Positions 28,140-39,558 of a stretch of 64,000 nt of DNA are shown here, piece after piece. Position 1 is the stretch's first letter. Each line of letters starts with the position of its first letter. The notes under the pieces were generated by a model. It ran no database searches. It had not been told where the DNA came from and saw only the letters and a list, made by a program, of their open reading frames with translations. Origin of the DNA: an uncultured Ruminococcus sp. (lineage in GTDB: Bacteria; Bacillota; Clostridia; Lachnospirales; Lachnospiraceae); the NCBI GenBank assembly GCA_904418845.1, contig CAJFQC010000008.1:1-64000 (forward strand). The letters are read 5' to 3'. Position numbers and translations under genes: made by a program.

Positions 28140-28568
28140 ATGAAAAAGAACACGAACACGAGAAAAATATGGATCGCTCTGATCGTGCTTGTAGCGGCAG
28201 CGGTCATCTTTGGGGTGATCTATAAGTTTGCCGCACCCAAGCCGCAGCAGGGAAGCAAGAATTGTACGCTCGAGGTTTCAGACGACAAAGGAGAAGTCAC
28301 AACTTATGAACTGTCCACGGATGTGGAGTATCTGAGAGAGCTTATGGACGAAGCCGCGGAGCATGAGGATTTTTCTTATGACGGTGAGGAAGGAGATTAC
28401 GGGCTCTATATTGAGACAGTCAACGGACTTACAGCGGACTATGAGACAGACGGCGCGTACTGGGCAATCTATGTGAACGGCGAGTACGGACAGAACAGCG
28501 CCGATCTCCAGCCGGTTGCGGACGGGGATACATATCGTCTGGCATATGAGGCGTCAAGTGCAGAGTAA
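28140..28568 (+). CDS. Membrane-anchored DUF4430 (transcobalamin-like) domain protein
   Basis: MKKNTNTRKIWIALIVLVAAAVIFGVIY anchor; YLRELMDEA...DYGLYIETVNGLTADYETDGAYWAIYVNGEYGQNSADLQPVADGDTYRLAYE. Confidence 0.85.
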   Translation: MKKNTNTRKIWIALIVLVAAAVIFGVIYKFAAPKPQQGSKNCTLEVSDDKGEVTTYELSTDVEYLRELMDEAAEHEDFSYDGEEGDYGLYIETVNGLTADYETDGAYWAIYVNGEYGQNSADLQPVADGDTYRLAYEASSAE

Positions 28569-29079
28569 AACGGAGTGGAAAGCAAGCGACATCGTCGTGA
28601 TTGGAATGATGACGGCTGCCATCGAGACGGCAAAAACAGTTCTTGCCTTTTTGCCTAATATTGAACTGGTCACATTTCTGATCATCGTTTATACGCTTGT
28701 GTTTGGAAAGAAGACATTTGTGGCGGTATTGGCTTTTGTGGGAATAGAGTGCCTCATATGGGGAATGAACCTGTGGGTCATCAATTACCTGTATGTCTGG
28801 CCGCTGCTCGTGCTGATGACATTGGTCATGAAGCGCCGGGGATTCGATTCCGCACCTGCGTATGCTGTGCTTGCCGGATCGTTTGGACTGGGGTTTGGGG
28901 CGCTTTGCGCCATTCCTTACCTGTTCATCGGCGGTCCGGTCATGATGGCTTCATGGTGGGTCAGCGGGATACCCTTTGATCTGATTCATGGAGGAGGAAA
29001 TTTCATCCTCTGTCTTGTTTTGTTCCGCCCGATCCTGCGAGTGTTGGGAAAGGGTGCAAGTTTTTTAAGGACAATATGA
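28546..29079 (+). CDS. ECF transporter S (substrate-binding) component, probably cobalamin or precursor
   Basis: ECF S-component-like hydrophobic protein; overlaps the DUF4430 gene; downstream of the cobalamin riboswitch. Confidence 0.8.
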   Translation: MRRQVQSKTEWKASDIVVIGMMTAAIETAKTVLAFLPNIELVTFLIIVYTLVFGKKTFVAVLAFVGIECLIWGMNLWVINYLYVWPLLVLMTLVMKRRGFDSAPAYAVLAGSFGLGFGALCAIPYLFIGGPVMMASWWVSGIPFDLIHGGGNFILCLVLFRPILRVLGKGASFLRTI

Positions 29080-29085
29080 TATATC

Positions 29086-29120
29086 GGGGAAAGGGCCGCT
29101 TACAGGCGGTTCTTTTTTTT
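29086..29120 (+). terminator. Rho-independent terminator
   Basis: GGGCCGCTTACAGGCGGTTCTTTTTTTT. Confidence 0.65.
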
Positions 29121-29239
29121 AGATTCCCCCGCAGGGAGCACACTGTTTTATCACAGAAATGAGATTGCGTCTTTGGGGCGGCGGATGCTATAATAAATAT
29201 AACAGATAACTCAACACAGGATTAACAAAAAAGGACGTG

Positions 29240-30238
29240 ATGAGTATGAAGAAGCGATATCTGGTAACAGGAGCATGCGGTCATCTCGGCAGCACTATTG
29301 TGCGGATGCTTAAAAAAGAACAGGCAGAAGTGCGGGGACTGCTGGCGCCGGGAGAGGAAGAGGAAGATACCGGCAATATCCGTTATATATCAGGCGATGT
29401 GCGCAAGATAGAGACACTGGAAAAGCTGTTTGCCGGCGGGAAAGGAAAGCGGACTGTGGTGATACACACCGCGGGGATCGTGGATATTGCGGACAAGGTT
29501 TCACCGGAGATCTATGATGTGAATGTAAACGGAACGAAGAATATCATCAGTCTGTGCAGGAAATATAAGGTCTCAAGGCTTGTTTATGTCAGTTCCGTAC
29601 ATGCGATCCCGGAGGCAGATAAGCTTTCTGTCATAGCGGAGACAAAAGAATTCTCCCCTGATACTGTGATAGGCGGTTACGCCAAGACAAAGGCGGAAGC
29701 GACAAAAGAAGTGCTAAGAGCCGCGGAAGAAGGACTGGACGCTGTAGTCGTCATGCCTTCCGGCATCCTCGGACCTTATGACCGTACAGGGAATCACCTT
29801 GTCCAGCTTATCAAGGATTATGTCCGGGGCGCGCTTCCTGCATGTGTGCGGGGTGGTTACGACTTTGTAGATGTAAGGGACGTGGCGCAGGGGTGTCTTC
29901 TCGCCGCTGAAAAAGGGCGTGCAGGAGAATGTTATATATTGTCCAACCGACATTATGAGATACGGGAACTTTTAAAGATGGCGGGAACTTTCGTCCGTAC
30001 AAAGAAGATTCCTGTATTGCCGGCATGGATGGCGAAAATGGCGGAGCCTTTTATCGGCATAGACGCAAGAAGAAAGAAAAGGCGTCCTCTGTATACAAAG
30101 TATTCTCTTCATGTGCTGAACAGTGCGGATCGTTTTTCACATGACAAGGCGACCAGCGAATTAGGATACCGGACGAGGGATATGAAAACAACGATCCGGG
30201 ATACCGTCAGATGGCTTAAGGCGCAGGGTGCAGAATAG
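29240..30238 (+). CDS. NAD-dependent epimerase/dehydratase family protein (extended SDR)
   Basis: YLVTGACGHLGSTIVRML; YAKTKAEAT catalytic YxxxK. Confidence 0.9.
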   Translation: MSMKKRYLVTGACGHLGSTIVRMLKKEQAEVRGLLAPGEEEEDTGNIRYISGDVRKIETLEKLFAGGKGKRTVVIHTAGIVDIADKVSPEIYDVNVNGTKNIISLCRKYKVSRLVYVSSVHAIPEADKLSVIAETKEFSPDTVIGGYAKTKAEATKEVLRAAEEGLDAVVVMPSGILGPYDRTGNHLVQLIKDYVRGALPACVRGGYDFVDVRDVAQGCLLAAEKGRAGECYILSNRHYEIRELLKMAGTFVRTKKIPVLPAWMAKMAEPFIGIDARRKKRRPLYTKYSLHVLNSADRFSHDKATSELGYRTRDMKTTIRDTVRWLKAQGAE

Positions 30239-30335
30239 TGATGCAGGAAAAGAACACTCGGAAAATGTAAAAATTGAGAATGAATATCAAAATATACTTG
30301 ATATTTCTCATAGTCTGTTGTATGATATCAACATA

Positions 30336-30353
30336 AGTTAGATAAAACTAACT
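30336..30353. promoter_or_regulatory. Palindromic operator candidate upstream of DUF2325 gene
   Basis: AGTTAG-ATAAAA-CTAACT just downstream of TTGATA...TATGAT promoter-like elements. Confidence 0.6.
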
Positions 30354-30403
30354 ATATCGAAAAATGGTTTCAGTTAAATTGCTTTTTTGCAGGAGGTTTT
30401 GAT

Positions 30404-30685
30404 ATGAGTGTTGTTATCATAGGCGGTCATGACAGGATGGTATGCCAGTATAAAAAAATCTGTAAGAGATTCAACTGTAAAGCGAAAGTATTTACACAGA
30501 TGTCCTCAAGTCTTGGTAAACAGATCGGAAGCCCGGATCTGATCGTATTGTTTACAAACACAGTGTCACATAAGATGGTGCGGTGCGCAGTGGAAGAGGC
30601 AGGCAGATGTAACGCAGATGTAGTCAGATGCCACACAAGCAGCAAGAACGCTCTGGAAGAGATTTTAGAAAATGTATGTGCGTGA
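30404..30685 (+). CDS. DUF2325 domain-containing protein
   Basis: MSVVIIGGHDRM...DLIVLFTNTVSHKMVRCAVEEA. Confidence 0.85.
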   Translation: MSVVIIGGHDRMVCQYKKICKRFNCKAKVFTQMSSSLGKQIGSPDLIVLFTNTVSHKMVRCAVEEAGRCNADVVRCHTSSKNALEEILENVCA

Positions 30686-30709
30686 TGCTCTGTAATCATG
30701 CTAAAAACA

Positions 30710-30763
30710 AAACTTTGTATCGGGTAACCCGGCTTCGCCTCAGATAATCCCGATACAAAGTTT
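30710..30763 (-). terminator. Terminator for the S1-domain gene
   Basis: AAACTTTGTATCGGG / CCCGATACAAAGTTT perfect 15-bp arms; minus strand continues into TGTTTTT. Confidence 0.85.
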
Positions 30764-30772
30764 AACGCTTGG

Positions 30773-31513
30773 TTACAGCTTGATATTCTTGAAGAGATCG
30801 CCGAGATTCGTTCCGATATTCTCGCTCTTTGGGAGGACGACTTTCTCCGCAGGTGTTTCTTTTGCCTCCTCAAGCGCCTTCATGCTCAGGCTTACTTTTC
30901 CCTCTTTGATGCCGATGACTTTCACAGTCACCTTGTCGCCTACATTCAGCACATCAGACGGCATTTTCACGCGTTTCTGGGAGATCTGCGATACATGTAC
31001 CAGGCCGGACAGACCATTTTCCAGTTTGACGAACGCGCCGTAGTTCTGGAGCGTCTCGATTGTTCCATCGAGGACCGTGCCGATCTTTAAGTCCGCGATC
31101 TGCTCTTCGCGTGCTTTTTTCTCTTTTTCTTTCAGGATCTCGCGTGCAGAGAGAACAAGGCGGTTGTTTGCCTGATCCACGTCGATGACCTGAACCTCGA
31201 TATCTTTGAGAAGGTATGTCTCGAGATCTTCAATATAGGAGAGGGAGAGCTTGGAGGCAGGAACGAATCCCCGTAATCCCTCAATCATAACGATAACGCC
31301 GCCGTTGACAACACCCTCTACTTTGACGGGGAGAACGGTCTTTTTTTCCATATATTCTGTCACCCTGTTCCATGGGTTTGCGTCATCAAAATGATCTTCA
31401 TAGTCAGCCATTGTCTCTGCCGGTTCAGACTGCGCGGCTTCGGAAGTCTCTGCAGTTTCAGCAGCCCCGGGAGTCTCATTTGTCTCAATTGCGTCTTTCA
31501 TTTCTTCGCTCAT
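30773..31513 (-). CDS. S1 RNA-binding domain protein (ribosomal protein S1-like)
   Basis: Two S1 domains: VEGVVNGGVIVMIEGLRGFVPASKL and GTVLDGTIETLQNYGAFVKLENGLSGLVHVSQIS. Confidence 0.9.
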   Translation of the reverse strand: MSEEMKDAIETNETPGAAETAETSEAAQSEPAETMADYEDHFDDANPWNRVTEYMEKKTVLPVKVEGVVNGGVIVMIEGLRGFVPASKLSLSYIEDLETYLLKDIEVQVIDVDQANNRLVLSAREILKEKEKKAREEQIADLKIGTVLDGTIETLQNYGAFVKLENGLSGLVHVSQISQKRVKMPSDVLNVGDKVTVKVIGIKEGKVSLSMKALEEAKETPAEKVVLPKSENIGTNLGDLFKNIKL

Positions 31514-31853
31514 TGTACAACACCTCTACTTACTTAGTATTTTCAATGCACATAGTATATCACACATATATAGGAAAAAACAACCGCCACCGTGAAGACT
31601 CTTTGTGTTATCCTTTCTTCACTGATTCGGACGGTGTTCTTGCCATCCTGTCATTCATGCGGCCCCGGCTTCTTATGTTCAGAGGTTCCCGTTCGGAACA
31701 TTTTGGTTGACGAATGCAGAAAAAAATGGCACTCTTTTATATAAGACAAAAAGCAGGCGATTGACCATGACTTCGGAGTGCGGATTCAGATCTGGCGGGA
31801 AAGATATACAGACAGTCTGAACATGGGCAGCCGGAGTGGGAGGAGAAAAGTAT

Positions 31854-33506
31854 ATGGGCAAAGAGAAAGAAAGAAAAGTATATGTTGTGGGACATAAGAA
31901 CCCGGATACGGATTCAATCTGTTCTGCGATCGCCTATGCGGCGCTCAAGACAAAGCTGACAGGACGGACATATGAACCGCGCCGGGCCGGACAGCTCAAT
32001 GAGGAGACACAGTATGTACTGGAACGCTTCGGCGTGAAAGTGCCCAGGCTCTTGTCAGATCTGAAAGAACAGATAAAAGATGTGGAGCTTAAGGAGGTAG
32101 AAGGCGTCAAGAGCAGCCTGTCTATTCGCACCGCATGGGAGAAAATGAAAGAATCCAATATCCACACCCTTCCGGTGACGAGAGACGGCAGACTTGAGGG
32201 AGTGATCACCATCGGGGACATCGCAAAGACTTACATGGATGTTTACGACAGTACGATCCTGTCCAAAGCAAGGACGCAGTACCGGAATATCGCGCGCGCC
32301 GTGGAAGGCGAGATCCTGACAGGGAATGAACACAGCTATCTGCTGAAAGGAAAAGTTGCCATCGCCGCATCCAGCAGGATATTGATGTCGGATTTTATCA
32401 ATAAAGATGATCTGGTCATCATGGGGGACCGTAAGGATGCACAGCAGTGTGCCGTGGATAAGGAGGCAAGCTGTATGGTAGTGTGCCAGAACGCTCCGGT
32501 TTCAGACGATATTATCCGCCAGGCGGAAGAAAAGCAGATCGTGATCATCCGCACGCCGCATGACACATTTACAGCGGCGCAGCACATCAATCAAAGTATC
32601 CCGGTTAAGTATTTTATGACTAAGACTAATCTCGTCACTTTCCAGAAAAAGGACTATGTAGATGACGTGCAGGAAGTGATGGCAAAGAAGCGGTTCCGCG
32701 ATTTTCCCATTGTGGACGGCAAGGGAAGGTTTGTCGGACTGATCTCCAGAAGGCGCCTTCTCAATGTAAAGAAGAAACAGGTTGTCCTCGTAGATCATAA
32801 TGAGAGAAGTCAGGCTGTGGACGGTATTGAGGAGGCAGATGTGCTGGAGATCATCGACCATCACAGACTGGGACAGAGCATCGAGACGATGGGGCCGGTA
32901 TTTTTCCGCAATCAGCCCGTGGGGTGTACGGCGACCATTGTATACCAGATCTATCAGGAAGAATGTATTCTGGTAGAGAAAGCGCATGCGGCGCTTCTGT
33001 GCGCGGCGATCATTTCCGATACACTGATGTTCCGTTCACCGACCTGCACACCGCTGGATGAACAGGCGGCAAGAGCACTGGCCAAGATCGCGGAGGTGGA
33101 TATTGAGACACTGGCACAGGAGATGTTTAACGCGGGAAGCAACTTAAAAGGAAAGAGCGCTGAGGAAATCTGTTTCCTTGATTTTAAACAGTTTACGGTT
33201 AATGACACAGTGTTTGGCGTCGGGCAGGTCAACTCTATGAACGAGAACGAATTAAAGGAGATTCGCGGGATCGTGGAACCTCATCTGGAGAAGGCACGCC
33301 ACAGCCATGGACTGGATATGATCTTCTTTATGCTGACCAATATTGTCACAGAGTCGTCAGAACTGCTCTGCTGTGGTATGGAGGCGAGGGAGAAGATATT
33401 GAGCGCTTATGATCTGCCGGAAGATACGGAACGGATCATGCTCAAAGGCGTCGTATCGAGAAAGAAGCAGCTTGTCCCCACACTGGTGGGAAGCTTGCAG
33501 CAATAG
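31854..33506 (+). CDS. ppaC: Family II manganese-dependent inorganic pyrophosphatase with CBS and DRTGG-type insert
   Basis: VVGHKNPDTDSICSAIAYA, VDHNERSQAVDGIEEADVLEIIDHHRLG, plus CBS motifs. ATG at 31854. Confidence 0.93.
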   Translation: MGKEKERKVYVVGHKNPDTDSICSAIAYAALKTKLTGRTYEPRRAGQLNEETQYVLERFGVKVPRLLSDLKEQIKDVELKEVEGVKSSLSIRTAWEKMKESNIHTLPVTRDGRLEGVITIGDIAKTYMDVYDSTILSKARTQYRNIARAVEGEILTGNEHSYLLKGKVAIAASSRILMSDFINKDDLVIMGDRKDAQQCAVDKEASCMVVCQNAPVSDDIIRQAEEKQIVIIRTPHDTFTAAQHINQSIPVKYFMTKTNLVTFQKKDYVDDVQEVMAKKRFRDFPIVDGKGRFVGLISRRRLLNVKKKQVVLVDHNERSQAVDGIEEADVLEIIDHHRLGQSIETMGPVFFRNQPVGCTATIVYQIYQEECILVEKAHAALLCAAIISDTLMFRSPTCTPLDEQAARALAKIAEVDIETLAQEMFNAGSNLKGKSAEEICFLDFKQFTVNDTVFGVGQVNSMNENELKEIRGIVEPHLEKARHSHGLDMIFFMLTNIVTESSELLCCGMEAREKILSAYDLPEDTERIMLKGVVSRKKQLVPTLVGSLQQ

Positions 33507-33556
33507 CAGAATCCAGATGATTTTGGAAAATCTGATAATATCCAGGAGATGAGAAG

Positions 33557-34174
33557 ATGGGAAAACAGACTTGGAAACCGGGGAATATGCTTTATCCGCT
33601 TCCTGCTGTCATAGTAAGTACGGCGGATAAGAAAGGAAATACCAATATCCTGACCATCGCGTGGACAGGAACCGTGTGCACAAATCCCGCCATGGTCTAT
33701 ATTTCTGTGCGCCCGGAGCGTTATTCTTATCATATGATAAAAGAAAGCGGAGAGTTTGTCATCAACCTGACTACGGAAAGGCTTGTACGCGCCGCGGACT
33801 TCTGTGGAGTGCGTTCGGGAAAGGACATTGATAAGTGGAAGGAGTGCCGTCTTACACAAGGGAAAGCGGTATCGCTTGAATATGCACCGGCCATTGAAGA
33901 ATCTCCGGTAAATATCGAGTGTAAAGTGAAAAGTATTCAGGAACTGGGAAGCCATCATATGTTTCTCGCAGAAGTGACCGCAGTTCAGGCGGATGAGAAA
34001 TACATGGACGAAAACGGGAAATTTGAACTTAATAAAACAGGGCTTCTGGCGTATTCGCACGGAGAATACCTTGGACTTGGAAACAAGCTGGGGACATTCG
34101 GGTACAGTGTGCGGAAGAAGATCAATAAGCCTGTAAAAAGCATGCATAAACCTTCTGATTCTGGAAGAAACTAG
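33557..34174 (+). CDS. Flavin reductase family protein (FMN-binding)
   Basis: LPAVIVSTADKKGNTNILTIAWTGTVCTNPAMVYISVRPERYSYHMIKESGEFVINL. Confidence 0.9.
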   Translation: MGKQTWKPGNMLYPLPAVIVSTADKKGNTNILTIAWTGTVCTNPAMVYISVRPERYSYHMIKESGEFVINLTTERLVRAADFCGVRSGKDIDKWKECRLTQGKAVSLEYAPAIEESPVNIECKVKSIQELGSHHMFLAEVTAVQADEKYMDENGKFELNKTGLLAYSHGEYLGLGNKLGTFGYSVRKKINKPVKSMHKPSDSGRN

Positions 34175-34293
34175 AACTCAGGAATATATGCAATAAACTA
34201 CTTTGCTGTCTTTCACTTAAAGTGATTACGGGGTAAATAAAAATGAATCTCAATAAAAAAAGCTTGAATCTTTGCTGAGATTTTGATAAGATA

Positions 34294-34321
34294 CATATAG
34301 TTAGTTATAGCTAACTATATG
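34294..34321. promoter_or_regulatory. Perfect 11-bp inverted repeat upstream of enolase
   Basis: CATATAGTTAG-TTATAG-CTAACTATATG. Confidence 0.75.
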
Positions 34322-34361
34322 TGAATAAATCATGGAAACTCCTCTTGCCCTGAATACCTGA

Positions 34362-35699
<1,338 letters not shown>

Positions 35700-35747
35700 T
35701 GTTCTTGTCCGGAAAGGATATGGCCAGCGTATAAATCAGAATAAATA

Positions 35748-35792
35748 TAGAGGGTGTCCCAAAAGTCATGAAATGATCTGAAGGATACCCTT
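35748..35792 (+). terminator. Probable terminator after eno
   Basis: GAGGGTGTCC...GGATACCCTTTCTTTT. Confidence 0.6.
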
Positions 35793-35934
35793 TCTTTTGC
35801 TATGGGAAAGCTCCCGGAACTATCAGGGATTTGATGGAAAAAACGGAAGAATGTTGACAAATCACAGGCACATTGTTAAGGTGATACCAGGGGAAAATTC
35901 AAACCAGAGTATACATAATAAAAGAGGGACAAGT

Positions 35935-37111
35935 ATGAAAAAAAGAATAAGGGACACATTTCTTGCAGCAGTACTGGCTCCATGCCTGATCTCTACACCT
36001 GCATATGCGGCTCCGTCCGTCGATGAGTTGGAGGAAAGCAAGGCACAGGCAGAGAGTGAGGCTGCGGCTCTTCAGGACGAGTTGACGGCACTTCTGACGC
36101 AGATCAACGAGCTGGAGGAACAGCTTATCCAGAACGGGGGGAAACTCCTTCAGACAGAAGCAGACTTGGGCGCGGCGGAGGAAAAAGAAGCAAAACTGTA
36201 CGAGGACATGAAAAACCGCATTAAATATATGTATGAGGGCGGACAGACGAACACGATGTCAATGCTTCTTGCTGCGGAGAATTTTTCGGATTTTCTGAAC
36301 AAGGCGGAATATGCCAGCATGATCCATGCTTATTTATGACCGCCGGAAGCTTCTGGAACTTCAAGAGACACAGGAAGAGATACAAGCTTTGAAGACATCT
36401 CTTGAGGAAGAGCAAAAAGCATTGTCAGAGGCTCAAGACGAATATGAAAGAGAAGAGGCGAGTGTAAATGCCCAGCTTGAGGCAAAGCGTTCAGAAGTAG
36501 CTGATTTTGATGTGCTGCTTCAGGCAGCAGCGGAAGCGGCAGAGGCAGAGGCCTCACAGAACAGTAACGGGCAGGCAGAGACAAACGGTACGTCCGGCGG
36601 TTCTGCGGCAGCAGGAGCAGATTCCGGCGCAACATCAGGTGAAACGGCGGGCGGCACCACATCAGGTGAAACGGCGGGCGGCACCACATCAGATGGAACG
36701 GCAAATGGCGGTGCTTCAGGCGGAACCTCATCGGGCAGCGCCGGCGGCGGGTCTGGTTCGGGAACCACCAGTGGAAATACGGCAGCAGCACAGGCGATTG
36801 TAAATGCTGCGTATAGCCAGCTCGGTGTAAATTATGTATATGGCGGGACATCGCCGGGGATTGGTCTTGACTGTTCAGGATTAGTCCAGTATGCTCATAG
36901 AATGGCAGGGATCACGCTGCCGAGAACATCGGGAGCGCAGGGAGCTTCCGGAGTGGCGGTCAGCAGTCCGCAGCCGGGAGACATCGTATGCTATGTCGGC
37001 CATGTGGGAATCTACATAGGGAACGGCCAGATGATTCATGCGCCCCAGACCGGTGATGTAGTCAAGATAGCTTCCGTATATGGCAATCCATGGTATCGAA
37101 GATGCTGGTAG
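35935..37111 (+). pseudogene. Secreted coiled-coil NlpC/P60 cell-wall hydrolase (PcsB/CwlO-like) split by frameshift
   Basis: N-terminal ORF (35935-36339) ends ...EYASMIHAYL-stop; C-terminal ORF (36326-37111) begins MLIYDRRKLLELQETQEEIQ and carries NlpC/P60 (LDCSGLVQYAHRMAG...GDIVCYVGHVGIYIGNGQMIHAPQTG). Exact TTAT duplication at 36330-36337; removing one copy restores MIHAYDRRKLLE. Confidence 0.85.
36632..36685 (+). repeat. 27-bp tandem repeat (two copies) in the linker of the NlpC/P60 gene
   Basis: ACATCAGGTGAAACGGCGGGCGGCACC twice, encoding TSGETAGGT. Confidence 0.9.
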
Positions 37112-37186
37112 TATCACGAATAACATGAAACAAAAGATAAATCAGGATCAGTAAGAAGAAATGAAATATAGAGGAGATAACAATTT

Positions 37187-38110
37187 ATGAAAAAACCGGT
37201 TTTAGTCATTATGGCAGCAGGAATGGGAAGCAGATACGGCGGACTTAAGCAGATCGATCCCGTGGACAGAGAAGGACATATTATCATGGATTTCTCTATT
37301 TATGACGCAAAGCGCGCCGGATTTGAGAAGGTAGTCTTTATCATTAAAAAAGAAAATGAAGCTGACTTTAAGGAAGCCGTTGGCAGACGGATTGAGAAAG
37401 AGATGGAAACAGTATATGTTTTCCAGGAATTGTCTAATATCCCGGACGGGTTTAAGATTCCCGAAGGGCGTGTGAAACCGTGGGGGACGGCGCACGCGGT
37501 CTTAAGCGCCATTGATGAGATCGACGGTCCGTTCGCGGTCATAAATGCGGATGATTACTATGGCCGCCACGCATTTCAGGCGATCTATGATTATCTCACT
37601 ACCCATGACGATGACGACAAATACCGCTATACAATGGTGGCCTACCGTTTGAAAAATACAGTGACGGAAAACGGACATGTGGCCAGAGGCGTGTGTGGAC
37701 TGAATGAGAATAATGAGCTGGTCAATGTGACGGAGCGCACCCGCATTGAGAAGAGAGGCGGCGGCATCGAGTATTCGGAGGATGACGGAAAGACATGGAC
37801 GAAGATCGATGGGGATACGCTGGTATCGATGAATATGTGGGGATTTACACACAGTATTTTAGAGGAGATCCGGGATGGTTTCCCGGCATTCCTTGAGGCG
37901 GGATTAAAAGAAAATCCGCTGAAATGCGAGTATTTCCTTCCGGCGGTTGTGAGCGGGCTTCTGGAGGAAAGCCGTGCTGCGGTCAAGGTGCTGGAGTCGG
38001 AGGATAAGTGGTACGGGGTTACCTATAAGGAGGATAAGCCGGTGGTCGTTGCCGCGGTACAGGCATTAAAAGACGCGGGCTTATATCCTCAGAAGCTGTG
38101 GAAAGAGTGA
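37187..38110 (+). CDS. Sugar nucleotidyltransferase (NTP_transferase family)
   Basis: VLVIMAAGMGSRYGGLKQIDPV; VINADDYYG. Confidence 0.85.
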   Translation: MKKPVLVIMAAGMGSRYGGLKQIDPVDREGHIIMDFSIYDAKRAGFEKVVFIIKKENEADFKEAVGRRIEKEMETVYVFQELSNIPDGFKIPEGRVKPWGTAHAVLSAIDEIDGPFAVINADDYYGRHAFQAIYDYLTTHDDDDKYRYTMVAYRLKNTVTENGHVARGVCGLNENNELVNVTERTRIEKRGGGIEYSEDDGKTWTKIDGDTLVSMNMWGFTHSILEEIRDGFPAFLEAGLKENPLKCEYFLPAVVSGLLEESRAAVKVLESEDKWYGVTYKEDKPVVVAAVQALKDAGLYPQKLWKE

Positions 38111-38295
38111 TCCGGGCAGAAAACAACAAATAGAAAACAGCAGACAGAAAAAAGTGTGTGCACGCATTGTATTAAAACGATGCGTGCAACATTTTTACCA
38201 TAAAATGAACTAAAAATATAAAGCAATCGCCAGGACATAGTGCTATAATATGCACAGAAAACAGAGAAACAGCATCAGTTAAGGAGGAAGCGACC

Positions 38296-39312
38296 ATGTC
38301 TATTTTAGTAACAGGAGGCGCCGGATTCATAGGCAGCCACACATGTGTAGAACTTTTAAATTCAGGTTATGACGTAGCAGTAGTAGACAACCTCTACAAT
38401 GCGTCAGAAAAGGCTCTGGAAAGAGTGAAAGAGATCACAGGAAAAGACATTAGATTCTATAAAGCAGATATCCGCGACAAAGAAAGCATGAATGAAGTGT
38501 TCGACAAAGAGGAAGTGGAAGCTGTTATCCATTTCGCGGGACTTAAGGCAGTGGGAGAGTCTGTGCAGAAGCCTCTTGAATATTATGAGAACAACATCGG
38601 CGGTACAGTCACGCTCTGCGACGTTATGAGAAACCATGGAGTGAAGAACATCATCTTCAGCTCCTCCGCGACAGTGTATGGAGATCCGGCGTTTATCCCG
38701 ATCACAGAGGAGTGTCCGAAGGGAACATGCACCAATCCTTACGGATGGACAAAATGGATGCTGGAGCAGATCCTGACAGATCTGCATACCGCAGATCCCG
38801 AGTGGAATGTGGTGCTTCTGCGCTACTTCAATCCCGTAGGAGCGCACAAGAGCGGCCTGATCGGTGAGGACCCGAAGGGAATCCCGAACAATCTGATGCC
38901 GTACATCACTCAGGTGGCTATCGGCAAGCTTGAGAAACTGGGCGTATTCGGAGATGATTATGACACTCATGACGGAACCGGCGTCCGCGACTATATCCAT
39001 GTAGTGGATCTTGCGGTCGGACATGTGCGTGCAGTAGAGAAGCTGAAGGAAAAAGCGGGCGTATCTGTTTATAACCTTGGAACAGGGAACGGATATTCCG
39101 TACTCGATATGGTGAAAGCTTTCGGCAAGGCATGCGGAAAAGAGATCCCTTACGAGATCAGGCCGCGCCGTGCGGGTGACATCGCGACATGCTACTGCGA
39201 CGCGTCAAAAGCAAAGGAAGAGCTCCACTGGACAGCCGAGAGAGGGCTGGACGAGATGTGCGAGGATTCCTGGAGATGGCAGAGCCAGAACCCGGACGGA
39301 TTTAACAGCTAA
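38296..39312 (+). CDS. galE: UDP-glucose 4-epimerase
   Basis: [53 protein letters not shown]. Confidence 0.97.
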   Translation: MSILVTGGAGFIGSHTCVELLNSGYDVAVVDNLYNASEKALERVKEITGKDIRFYKADIRDKESMNEVFDKEEVEAVIHFAGLKAVGESVQKPLEYYENNIGGTVTLCDVMRNHGVKNIIFSSSATVYGDPAFIPITEECPKGTCTNPYGWTKWMLEQILTDLHTADPEWNVVLLRYFNPVGAHKSGLIGEDPKGIPNNLMPYITQVAIGKLEKLGVFGDDYDTHDGTGVRDYIHVVDLAVGHVRAVEKLKEKAGVSVYNLGTGNGYSVLDMVKAFGKACGKEIPYEIRPRRAGDIATCYCDASKAKEELHWTAERGLDEMCEDSWRWQSQNPDGFNS

Positions 39313-39340
39313 GAGCGGGTTTGATTATAAGAAAAGAAGC

Positions 39341-39380
39341 AGGATGGAAAATGGGCGTCATTTTCTGTCCTCTTTTTATA
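39341..39380 (+). terminator. Terminator after galE
   Basis: AGGATGGAAAATGGGCGTCATTTTCTGTCCTCTTTTTATA. Confidence 0.75.
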
Positions 39381-39459
39381 TATCAGGAAAGTGCCCATTT
39401 TTGCTTAAACATTGCCATTACTTTACAAATGAAACGGACCCAATAAATAAAAATACAGT

Positions 39460-39474
39460 TGAAAATCATTATCA
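39460..39474. promoter_or_regulatory. Fur box (7-1-7) overlapping the promoter of the DUF454 operon
   Basis: TGAAAATCATTATCA versus TGATAATNATTATCA (one mismatch in the arms); overlaps TTGAAA (-35) and spacer. Confidence 0.75.
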
Positions 39475-39558
39475 TTTATGGTACCATCACTAATGGTTAG
39501 TTTTAACTGTCTGAAATAAGCTATATAAAACTATGGTTGGAAACAGTAGGAGGAAAAA

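Noticed and set aside
31854-33506. CBS-domain pyrophosphatase as a novelty
   Set aside because: CBS/DRTGG-containing family II pyrophosphatases are well known in Clostridia-related Firmicutes.
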